A DNA stretch of 6,803 nt from the NCBI GenBank assembly GCA_017534025.1, contig JAFWDF010000046.1:1-6803 (forward strand), read 5' to 3'. The translations under genes and the position numbers were made by a program. Positions 1 through 5,273 of the stretch are shown one piece after another. A model generated the notes under the pieces. It saw nothing but the letters and a program-made list of their open reading frames with translations, did not search any database and was not told where the DNA came from. The first letter of the stretch is position 1. Every line of letters begins with the position of its first letter. Source of the DNA: Bacillota bacterium. GTDB lineage: Bacteria > Bacillota > Clostridia > Peptostreptococcales > Anaerovoracaceae.

Positions 1-1
1 C

Positions 2-346
2 CACGGCGACTATGAAGCCAAGACGCCGGAGGCCGTTCTGATCGCAGCGGCGGACGCGCTGTCCGCGGCGAGACCGGGCGCGAGACGGGAAACTCTGGAA
101 AACTATATCCAGAGGCTTCAGAAGCTGGAAGAAATAGCGAATACCACGCCGGGCGTTGATAAGTCGTACGCTATTCAGGCCGGCCGTGAGATCCGCATCA
201 TCGCAAAGCCGGATGAAAAATCGGACAACGATATTCCGCTTCTTGCCAGAGAGATCAGTAAGAAGATTGAAAGTGAGCTGCAGTACCCGGGTCAGATAAA
301 GGTCAATGTTATTAGAGAGACCCGCGCTGTGGATTACGCGAGATAA
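2..346 (+). CDS. rny: Ribonuclease Y, C-terminal part (5' end outside window)
   Basis: This frame is open from the left edge and gives 114 residues ending in a TAA, with a TAG directly behind it. The protein carries signatures of the RNase Y C-terminus: KTPEAVLIAAADALSAARPG near the start, then ETLENYI, KLEEIA, GVDKSYAIQAGREIRI and the terminal YPGQIKVNVIRETRAVDYAR. RNase Y is a membrane-anchored endoribonuclease that starts mRNA decay in many Gram-positive bacteria; the N-terminal anchor, coiled coil, KH domain and HD catalytic pair would lie upstream of the window. What is visible is the end of the HD domain and the C-terminal domain. The family is usually a little over 500 residues, so about four fifths is missing. 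A hairpin terminator follows 28 bases after the stop. Identification is by recognition of conserved family sequence and is strong. Confidence 0.96.
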   Translation, partial: HGDYEAKTPEAVLIAAADALSAARPGARRETLENYIQRLQKLEEIANTTPGVDKSYAIQAGREIRIIAKPDEKSDNDIPLLAREISKKIESELQYPGQIKVNVIRETRAVDYAR

Positions 347-374
347 TAGCTTACATCTCAAAGAGAACAACGGC

Positions 375-406
375 AGGCTGTCTCATCCGAGACAGCCTTG
401 TTTATT
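375..406 (+). terminator. Probable intrinsic terminator after rny
   Basis: The arms AGGCTGTCTC (375-384) and GAGACAGCCT (389-398) are perfect 10-bp inverted repeats around the loop ATCC. The following TTGTTTATT is a modest U-rich tract. The hairpin ends only 26 bases before the chosen start of the desulfurase gene. It either ends the rny transcript or lets part of it read through, since no convincing promoter is seen between rny and the next gene. Confidence 0.75.
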
Positions 407-424
407 GCAGGGAAGGAAAAGACC

Positions 425-1615
425 ATGTTTGTCTACTTTGACAACAGTGCCACTACCAGACAGCTGGATGCGGTTACGGAAACCGTTTACCGGACGGCGA
501 AGGAAGAGTTCGGAAATCCTTCTTCGCTGCACCGGCTGGGTGTACGATCGGAAAAAATACTGAAACAAGCCAGGCGTTCAGCGGCTGCACTGCTTCATGC
601 GGAACCGGAGGAAGTGTTTTTCTGTTCCGGCGGAACAGAGGCGGACAACACTGCGGTATTCGGAGCTGCCCGGGCGGGAAAACGGCGGGGCAATAAAATC
701 ATTACTTCATCGATTGAGCATCCGGCTGTGTTGGAAGCCTGCCGGCAGCTGCAGGCAGAAGGGTTTGAAGTAGTGTTTCTTCCGGTGGACCGGGATGGTA
801 TTGTAGATCTCCGGGCGCTGGAAGAAGAACTTGACGATAATACTATATTGGTAAGTATAATGCACGTGAACAATGAGTCCGGTGCGATCCAGCCGGTTGC
901 CGAGATCGGCCGCCTGGTGCGGGAACAGGGGAAAGCTCTTTTCCATTGTGATGCTGTGCAGAGTTACGGCAAGATTCCGATTGATGTCCGGGCTGCGGGG
1001 ATTCATCTTCTGTCAGCCAGCGGGCATAAGATTCACGGCCCGAAAGGAACCGGCATTCTGTACATACGAAAAGGCGTGCATATTCCGTCGTTCCAGTATG
1101 GCGGCGGGCAGGAGCGCGGATTCCGTTCCGGTACGGAAAATGTACCGGGTATTGCGGGATTCGGGGTTGCTGCAGAGGAAGCGGCAAAAAGGCTGCGGAC
1201 GGATGCCGGGAAAAGCCGGGCGATGGGTGAACGGCTGGCCGGCGGGATCCGGGAGCGGATCGGAGACATAACCATTAACAGTCCCGTGGAGGCGGTGCGG
1301 AACGGAGAAAGCGTCTGGCTGCCGAATATTGTAAATGTGACTTTCCACGGCTGCCGGGGAGAAGTGCTGCTGCATATGCTGGAGCAATCGGAGATTTTTG
1401 TTTCTACCGGCTCGGCATGTTCCTCGCATAAAAAAGGATTCAGCCACGTTCTGCTGGCCATGGGATGCGGTGAAAACGGCGCGGAAGGCGCAGTCCGTTT
1501 CAGCCTGTCTTATCTGAACGAGCCGGAAGAAGTAGAATACGTGCTGGACAGGCTGGCCGAAGCAGTGGAACAGCACAGGAAAATGATGAAGATCGCGAAC
1601 AGGATGGGCAGATAA
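425..1615 (+). CDS. Cysteine desulfurase, NifS/NifZ type, paired with ThiI
   Basis: This is a class V aminotransferase-fold, PLP-dependent cysteine desulfurase that converts cysteine to alanine and leaves a persulfide on an active-site cysteine. The 396-residue product shows DNSATT near residue 6, SGGTEADN at 68-75, His99 in SIEHP, HCDAVQS at 174-180, the PLP lysine K202 in SGHKIHGPKG, RSGTEN at 234-239 and catalytic Cys332 in STGSACSSHK. The frame extends upstream to a TTG at 398, but that codon sits in the terminator hairpin. ATG 425 has AAGGA at 413-417 with 7-base spacing and begins with the usual MxVYFDNSATT. thiI starts one base after the stop. In Bacillus subtilis a neighbouring desulfurase, NifZ, supplies sulfur to ThiI; the same role is inferred here. 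A more general IscS-like role cannot be excluded. Confidence 0.95.
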   Translation: MFVYFDNSATTRQLDAVTETVYRTAKEEFGNPSSLHRLGVRSEKILKQARRSAAALLHAEPEEVFFCSGGTEADNTAVFGAARAGKRRGNKIITSSIEHPAVLEACRQLQAEGFEVVFLPVDRDGIVDLRALEEELDDNTILVSIMHVNNESGAIQPVAEIGRLVREQGKALFHCDAVQSYGKIPIDVRAAGIHLLSASGHKIHGPKGTGILYIRKGVHIPSFQYGGGQERGFRSGTENVPGIAGFGVAAEEAAKRLRTDAGKSRAMGERLAGGIRERIGDITINSPVEAVRNGESVWLPNIVNVTFHGCRGEVLLHMLEQSEIFVSTGSACSSHKKGFSHVLLAMGCGENGAEGAVRFSLSYLNEPEEVEYVLDRLAEAVEQHRKMMKIANRMGR

Positions 1616-1616
1616 T

Positions 1617-2810
1617 ATGGCAGATACAAAAAGCACATTTATAGTCAGAACCGGCGAGGTCGCCCTGAAGGGCATGAATAAGCCGTATTTTGAAAAGAAG
1701 CTGCTGACGAGAATACGGACGGCACTGAAACAGTATGACGGAATTGAAGCATATCGTTCGGAGGGCCTGATCTTCGTAAAAGCGCCGGAACAGTATCCGG
1801 TGCGGGAAGTGGAGCAGGAAATCCTCCGGGTATTCGGCGTGGCCTCTGTCAGTCACGCTGTGGAAGTATCCTCTGAACTGGAAGAGATCGGCCGGGCGGC
1901 TGCGGAATATATGAAAAAGCTGATTCCGGAACGGCGGATCCGCACCTTCAAGGTGGAAGCGAAACGGGCGGACAAGACATTTCCGCTGCAGTCGCCGCAG
2001 ATTGCCAGGGAAATCGGCGCGTACGTGCTGCGGGCCAATGACGGCCTGCGGGTGAATGTGCACGATCCGGACTGCGTTCTGTTCGTGAATGTCCGCCGGG
2101 AGCATTCCTACGTGTTTGCGGATAAGGTGAAGGGCTTCGGCGGTCTGCCGCTGGGGACCAACGGGAAGGGACTCATCCTGCTGTCCGGCGGGATTGACAG
2201 TCCGGTGGCTGCCTGGATGATGGCCAAGCGGGGGATGATGATTGAAGCGGTTCATTTTCATTCCTATCCGTATACCAGCGAACGGGCAAGAGAAAAGGTG
2301 TATGAGCTGACCGGGATCCTGGCAGGCTACTGCGGCAGAATCCGGGTGCATTCCATTAATCTTCTGGAAATTCAGCAGGCGATCGGTGAGCATTGCCCGG
2401 AGGAGCAGATGACGATTCTGTCCAGACGCTTCATGATGATGCTGGCAGAGCGGGTGGCGCGCTCCCATGACTGTGATATGCTGATTACCGGCGAAAGTAT
2501 CGGCCAGGTGGCCAGTCAGACGGTGCACGGGCTGGTGGCCACGGACAATGCCGTGCAGATGCCGGTGATGCTGCCGCTGATTGCCATGGATAAAGTGGAT
2601 ATCATGGATCTGGCACAGAAGATCGGAACCTACGAGAAATCCATTGAACCGTATGAAGATTGCTGCACGGTTTTCCTGCCGAAGCATCCGGCTACCCGTC
2701 CGGTGCTGGCCAGAATCCTGGAATCCGAAGCGCTCCTGGATAAGGAACAACTGATCGCTTCCGCCCTGGAAACACTGGAAACCGTGGGGATCGATCCGGA
2801 CAAAAACTAG
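1617..2810 (+). CDS. thiI: tRNA 4-thiouridine synthase ThiI, without rhodanese domain
   Basis: ThiI adenylates U8 of tRNA and replaces its oxygen with sulfur to make 4-thiouridine; in some bacteria it also serves thiamine thiazole synthesis. The 397-residue product begins with the N-terminal ferredoxin-like region (RTGEVALKGMNKPYFE, residues 11-26). A THUMP domain follows at about 60-165, with KVEAKRADKTFP at 112-123. Next is a PP-loop ATPase domain with LLSGGIDSPVAAW (188-200) and TGESIGQVASQT (291-302). A Cys-Cys pair at 349-350 in YEDCCTVFLPKHPATRP matches the position of the conserved sulfurtransfer-associated cysteine. E. coli ThiI has an extra C-terminal rhodanese domain; this protein ends without it, as in Bacillus. 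The ATG is one base after the desulfurase stop, with a weak purine-rich AGGATGGG at 1601-1608. It ends in TAG, with no hairpin terminator behind it. Confidence 0.97.
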   Translation: MADTKSTFIVRTGEVALKGMNKPYFEKKLLTRIRTALKQYDGIEAYRSEGLIFVKAPEQYPVREVEQEILRVFGVASVSHAVEVSSELEEIGRAAAEYMKKLIPERRIRTFKVEAKRADKTFPLQSPQIAREIGAYVLRANDGLRVNVHDPDCVLFVNVRREHSYVFADKVKGFGGLPLGTNGKGLILLSGGIDSPVAAWMMAKRGMMIEAVHFHSYPYTSERAREKVYELTGILAGYCGRIRVHSINLLEIQQAIGEHCPEEQMTILSRRFMMMLAERVARSHDCDMLITGESIGQVASQTVHGLVATDNAVQMPVMLPLIAMDKVDIMDLAQKIGTYEKSIEPYEDCCTVFLPKHPATRPVLARILESEALLDKEQLIASALETLETVGIDPDKN

Positions 2811-2846
2811 CCGGTAAAAAAATATAAAAAGATAGTAAATTTCTGC

Positions 2847-2876
2847 TTGTCATAGGGAAAGAAGCTGTGCTATAAT
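2847..2876 (+). promoter_or_regulatory. rpmB promoter P1, extended -10 type
   Basis: TTGTCA (2847-2852) and a consensus TATAAT (2871-2876) are separated by 18 bases. TG lies one base before the -10 (TGCTATAAT), the extended -10 signature. The start point would be near 2883, giving a leader of about 95 bases. An AT-rich, A-tract stretch (2816-2840) lies just upstream, where an UP element would sit. This is the best sigma-A-like promoter match in the window. Confidence 0.85.
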
Positions 2877-2918
2877 ATCAGTCGTTCATGGACTTGTGAA
2901 TGCGATACATCGGCGCCG

Positions 2919-2946
2919 TTGCTGCGGCATCAGATGTTGATATAAT
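2919..2946 (+). promoter_or_regulatory. Possible second rpmB promoter P2, extended -10 type
   Basis: A second TATAAT (2941-2946) carries an extended -10 (TGATATAAT). A poorer -35, TTGCTG (2919-2924), lies 16 bases before it. Transcription would start near 2953, leaving a leader of about 25 bases with just the ribosome binding site. The -35 overlaps a small hairpin of the P1 leader (GCCG 2915-2918 with CGGC 2925-2928, flanked by ACATC 2907-2911 and GATGT 2933-2937). Use of this promoter is an inference. Confidence 0.5.
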
Positions 2947-2963
2947 TTCCGAGAGGATATGCG

Positions 2964-2972
2964 AAGGAGGTG
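2964..2972 (+). promoter_or_regulatory. Strong ribosome binding site fixing the TTG start of rpmB
   Basis: AAGGAGGTG is a near-perfect match to the anti-Shine-Dalgarno sequence and lies 6 bases before the TTG at 2979. It supports this TTG as the start, since the frame holds no ATG near the conserved N-terminus of L28. Confidence 0.9.
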
Positions 2973-2978
2973 TTTTAA

Positions 2979-3170
2979 TTGTCTAACAAGTGTGAGATCT
3001 GTGGTAAGGGCCAGGTTTCCGGCAACAAGGTAAGCCATTCCAATATCCACTCCAAGAGAAAATGGAATCCGAACATCCAGACGGTAAGGGTGAATGATAA
3101 CGGTTCCGTAAGACGGATGAAGGTGTGCACTCGCTGCATGAAGTCCGGCAAAGTTGAAAGAGCTCTTTAA
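2979..3170 (+). CDS. rpmB: Large ribosomal subunit protein bL28, zinc-ribbon form
   Basis: This 63-residue basic protein is ribosomal protein bL28, a component of the 50S subunit. It has the N-terminal KCEICGKG, then NKVSHSNIHSKRKWNPNIQ and the C-terminal RRMKVCTRCMKSGKVERAL, all typical of the family. Cysteines at 5, 8, 50 and 53 form two CxxC pairs, so this is the zinc-binding (C+) version rather than the cysteine-free one made by some bacteria under zinc limitation. The length is normal. Translation starts at TTG behind a very strong ribosome binding site. The gene stands alone between its own promoters and a clear terminator; the asp23/dak-type genes that follow rpmB in many relatives are not here. 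Start and identity are both well supported. Confidence 0.97.
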   Translation: MSNKCEICGKGQVSGNKVSHSNIHSKRKWNPNIQTVRVNDNGSVRRMKVCTRCMKSGKVERAL

Positions 3171-3182
3171 GGTTCGATGAAA

Positions 3183-3210
3183 AACGTCTGATGCGTCAGG
3201 CGTTTTTTTT
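3183..3210 (+). terminator. Intrinsic terminator of rpmB
   Basis: AACGTCTGA (3183-3191) pairs with TCAGGCGTT (3196-3204) around the loop TGCG, with one G-U pair. The stem runs into eight T residues (3203-3210), and the A-run before it lengthens the stem. It lies 12 bases after the rpmB stop and is a textbook rho-independent terminator. It isolates rpmB from the phoH operon. Confidence 0.95.
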
Positions 3211-3229
3211 ATTTATCCGGCAGCATGGA

Positions 3230-3259
3230 CTGTCATCCAGGGAGGGAATGTAATATAAT
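3230..3259 (+). promoter_or_regulatory. Probable promoter of the phoH-ybeY/cdd-era-recO operon
   Basis: A consensus TATAAT (3254-3259) lies in an AT-rich stretch. CTGTCA (3230-3235) lies 18 bases before it and resembles the TTGTCA of rpmB P1. Transcription would begin near 3266, giving a leader of about 160 bases before phoH. It is the only good promoter match between the rpmB terminator and phoH. Confidence 0.65.
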
Positions 3260-3272
3260 AAATTATTAATAG

Positions 3273-3354
3273 ATTCGGCTGTTTGCTTCCGACCGGTTCC
3301 GGGTATTCCCGATATACAGAATACCGCCGTTTGCGGAAGCCTCACAAAGCGAAT
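3273..3354 (+). promoter_or_regulatory. Putative structured leader RNA element before phoH
   Basis: Several inverted repeats nest around one centre: ATTCG (3273-3277) with CGAAT (3350-3354), TTT (3282-3284) with AAA (3346-3348), GCTTCCG (3285-3291) with CGGAAGC (3334-3340), CGG (3294-3296) with CCG (3327-3329), and GGTATTC (3302-3308) with GAATACC (3319-3325). Together they form one long interrupted hairpin with a 10-base apical loop. A small competing hairpin, CGGG-TATT-CCCG (3300-3311), uses part of the inner arm. No T-run follows, so this is not a terminator. I do not recognise a known riboswitch or T-box. It lies in the transcribed leader of phoH if the promoter at 3230-3259 is right. The folding was done by eye, without energies. 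Confidence 0.45.
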
Positions 3355-3368
3355 GCCGGGAGACCGCC

Positions 3369-3428
3369 ATGATGTCTGCTGCCGCAGATGATCGTGCCGT
3401 CCGCACGGCAGAGAAAAGGAGACAGTGA
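3369..3428 (+). CDS. Possible short leader ORF upstream of phoH
   Basis: An ATG-ATG start with GGGAG (3358-3362) six bases before it opens a 19-codon frame rich in Ala, Arg and Asp. Its TGA stop (3426-3428) directly touches the TTG start of phoH, so ribosomes ending here could restart on phoH. The frame spans two small hairpins: TCTGC/GCAGA (3375-3388) and TGCCGT/ACGGCA (3395-3410). The arms CTGCCG (3379-3384) and CGGCAG (3406-3411) can form an alternative pairing. The peptide resembles no family known to me. Open frames of this size arise often by chance, so the confidence is low. Confidence 0.25.
   Translation: MMSAAADDRAVRTAEKRRQ
3415..3421 (+). promoter_or_regulatory. Ribosome binding site fixing the TTG start of phoH
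   Basis: AAAGGAG lies 7 bases before the TTG at 3429. It lies just after a 6-bp hairpin (3395-3410), and the leader ORF passes through it. It supports TTG 3429 over internal starts. Confidence 0.85.
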
Positions 3429-4388
3429 TTGCAGAAAACTGATACGGAAATCAGAAAACTGGAGATATCCGACGCCCAGAAAGTGTCTGAGATATTTGGC
3501 CGGGAGGATATGTATCTGGAAAAAATCCGGGATATCTTTCATGTTAATGTCGTGCTGCGCGGCGATGAACTGGTCATTTCCGGCAGCGGAGCGGAGCGGG
3601 CGGAAAGCGCGGTCCGGGATATGGTCTGGCTGCTGGAGCACGGACAGGAACTGGATGAGCGCCGGGTAGACGAAATACTGGAACTGAATAATGAAGGCCG
3701 CACTGTCCGGCAGCGCGGCATGAAAAATGACGTGATCTGTTTTTCCAACAAGGGCAAACCGATTCGTCCGAAAACCCACGGGCAGGAACAGTACGCGGAA
3801 TCCATCCGGAACAATGAAATCGCGTTCGGGATCGGTCCGGCCGGCACCGGGAAAACCTATCTTGCGGTGGCGATGGCTGTGCGGGCATTCAAAGACCGGG
3901 ATGCGGACCGTATCGTGCTGACCCGGCCGGCGGTGGAAGCGGGCGAGAGCCTGGGATTTCTGCCGGGCGATATGCAGGAAAAAGTCAATCCGTATCTGCG
4001 GCCGTTATTTGACGCTCTGTACGATATCCTGGGCAGAGATACGGTAGTGCGCCTGCGGGAAAAAGAAGTGATCGAAATCATTCCGCTGGCCTATATGCGG
4101 GGAAGGACGCTGGACAATGCGTTCATTATTCTTGACGAAGCACAGAACACGACCAGGGAGCAGATGAAGATGTTCCTGACACGGCTCGGCTTCGGTTCCC
4201 GCGCCGTGATCACGGGAGATATCACACAGATCGATCTGCCGAAAAAACAGAATTCCGGACTGGTGGACGCACAGAAGGTGCTGCGGGGAATAGACGGTAT
4301 AGGATTTACCGTTTTTGATGACCGCGATGTGGTCCGTCATCCACTGGTCAGAAAGATTATCAATGCGTACAGAAAGGCGGAAGAATAG
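3429..4388 (+). CDS. phoH: PhoH family ATPase (PhoH/PhoL type)
   Basis: This 319-residue protein is a PhoH-like P-loop ATPase. The N-terminal third (about 1-100) is the KH-like region of the family (DIFHVNVVLRGDELVISG, 35-52). The ATPase core follows with Walker A GPAGTGKT (136-143), the family motif LTRPAVEAGESLGFLPGD (164-181), YMRGRTLDNAFIILDEAQN (222-240, Walker B) and ITGDITQIDLP (261-271). The length is normal. The cellular role of the family is not fully settled; constant linkage to ybeY and era points to rRNA or ribosome maturation, possibly as an RNA helicase-like ATPase. Start TTG 3429 has a good ribosome binding site. The stop is TAG, and the downstream ybeY-cdd gene lies in the same frame after only three more codons. 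The neighbouring yqfC/yqfD and 7TM-HD genes seen in many relatives are absent. Confidence 0.95.
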   Translation: MQKTDTEIRKLEISDAQKVSEIFGREDMYLEKIRDIFHVNVVLRGDELVISGSGAERAESAVRDMVWLLEHGQELDERRVDEILELNNEGRTVRQRGMKNDVICFSNKGKPIRPKTHGQEQYAESIRNNEIAFGIGPAGTGKTYLAVAMAVRAFKDRDADRIVLTRPAVEAGESLGFLPGDMQEKVNPYLRPLFDALYDILGRDTVVRLREKEVIEIIPLAYMRGRTLDNAFIILDEAQNTTREQMKMFLTRLGFGSRAVITGDITQIDLPKKQNSGLVDAQKVLRGIDGIGFTVFDDRDVVRHPLVRKIINAYRKAEE

Positions 4389-4397
4389 GACCGGATT

Positions 4398-5273
4398 ATG
4401 GAAATATTGTTTGACGGAAGTAAAGAACTCAGCCGCGCTTTTTATGAAACGCTGCAGCGCGCCGCTGCGCTGTGCGTGTCCCGTGAGGGACTGGATCCGG
4501 ATGATTGTGAGGTCAGTCTCTCCATGGTTTCCGCGGAGGAAATCCGTTCGCTGAACCGGCAGTTCCGCGGGATCGATAAAGAGACCGATGTCCTGTCGTT
4601 TCCGCAGTATGACGGCGATGAGGAATGGGATATCGGAGAGTACCGGATTCCTCTCGGCGATGTGGTAATCTGTGAAGACGCGGCACGCCGGCAGGCGGCG
4701 GAGTACGGACATTCCTTCGAGCGGGAGTTTGTCTATCTCTTTGTTCACAGCATGCTGCACCTGCTGGGTTACGATCATATGGAAGAAGAGGAAAAACAGG
4801 AGATGCGCGCGGAGGAGGAAGCCGTGATGAACGCACTCGGCATAACCCGGGAAACCGCGGGCGATGGAGATTCGCAGGTCGATTCGGGAAAGGCCGTGGA
4901 CTACCGGGAACTCATGGAACGGGCGATCCGGGTATCCTCCAAAGCGTATGCGCCGTATTCCCGGTTCTTTGTCGGTGCCGCTCTGCTGGCCGGAAGCGGT
5001 GAAATCTATACCGGCGTCAATGTGGAAAATGCGTCATTCGGCGCGACCATCTGTGCGGAGCGTTCGGCGGTCTCCGCCGCTGTTACCGCAGGTGAGCAGG
5101 AATTCCGGGCCATTGCGGTCTATTCCCCTTCTGGACCGGCCAATCCGTGCGGCATCTGCCGCCAGGTACTGGCTGAATTCGGACAGGACATGGATGTGAT
5201 CACCGGCGCATCGGAAGAAGAATATGAAGTCACTCCTCTGAGCAGTCTTCTGCCGAAAGGATTTGTATTATGA
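4398..5273 (+). CDS. Fused rRNA maturation endonuclease YbeY and cytidine deaminase
   Basis: One uninterrupted 291-residue frame holds two complete enzymes. Residues 1 to about 152 are YbeY, the zinc endoribonuclease for 16S rRNA 3'-end maturation and ribosome quality control: NRQFRGIDKETDVLSFP (53-69), PLGDVVI (85-91) and the metal-binding H117xxxH121xxxxxH127 in HSMLHLLGYDH. After an acidic linker (about 153-166), residues 167-291 are a tetramer-type cytidine deaminase of pyrimidine salvage: AYAPYSRFFVGAAL (183-196), NVENASFGATICAER (208-222) and PCGICRQ (250-256). Its zinc ligands would be C219, C251 and C254, with catalytic E221. Separate ybeY and cdd genes, often with dgkA between them, are usual. 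Cdd could also be started internally at GTG 4896 or ATG 4914, but neither has a good ribosome binding site. The stop overlaps the era start (ATGA). Confidence 0.92.
   Translation: MEILFDGSKELSRAFYETLQRAAALCVSREGLDPDDCEVSLSMVSAEEIRSLNRQFRGIDKETDVLSFPQYDGDEEWDIGEYRIPLGDVVICEDAARRQAAEYGHSFEREFVYLFVHSMLHLLGYDHMEEEEKQEMRAEEEAVMNALGITRETAGDGDSQVDSGKAVDYRELMERAIRVSSKAYAPYSRFFVGAALLAGSGEIYTGVNVENASFGATICAERSAVSAAVTAGEQEFRAIAVYSPSGPANPCGICRQVLAEFGQDMDVITGASEEEYEVTPLSSLLPKGFVL

Noticed and set aside
342..347. GATAAT as a -10 box for the desulfurase-thiI unit
   Set aside because: No acceptable -35 lies 16-18 bases upstream, there is no extended -10, and it overlaps the rny stop.
398..424. Upstream TTG start that would extend the desulfurase by nine residues
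   Set aside because: The TTG lies in the terminator hairpin and has no ribosome binding site; ATG 425 has one and matches the family N-terminus.
1500..2750. Long minus-strand open frame opposite the desulfurase end and thiI (416 codons)
   Set aside because: It is a shadow of thiI: the translation is rich in His, Arg and Gln with no recognisable domain, and the plus-strand ThiI is complete and well conserved.
2811..2840. A-rich stretch after thiI as a terminator
   Set aside because: There is no stable hairpin and no T-run on the plus strand; it fits better as AT-rich sequence upstream of rpmB P1.
3395..3410. Perfect 6-bp hairpin before phoH as a transcription terminator
   Set aside because: It is followed by GAGAAAAGGAG, the ribosome binding site region, and not by a T-run.
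4864..5199. Alternative frame starting at ATG 4864 within the Cdd region
   Set aside because: It is a +1-frame shadow; the deaminase motifs are all in the ybeY-cdd frame.
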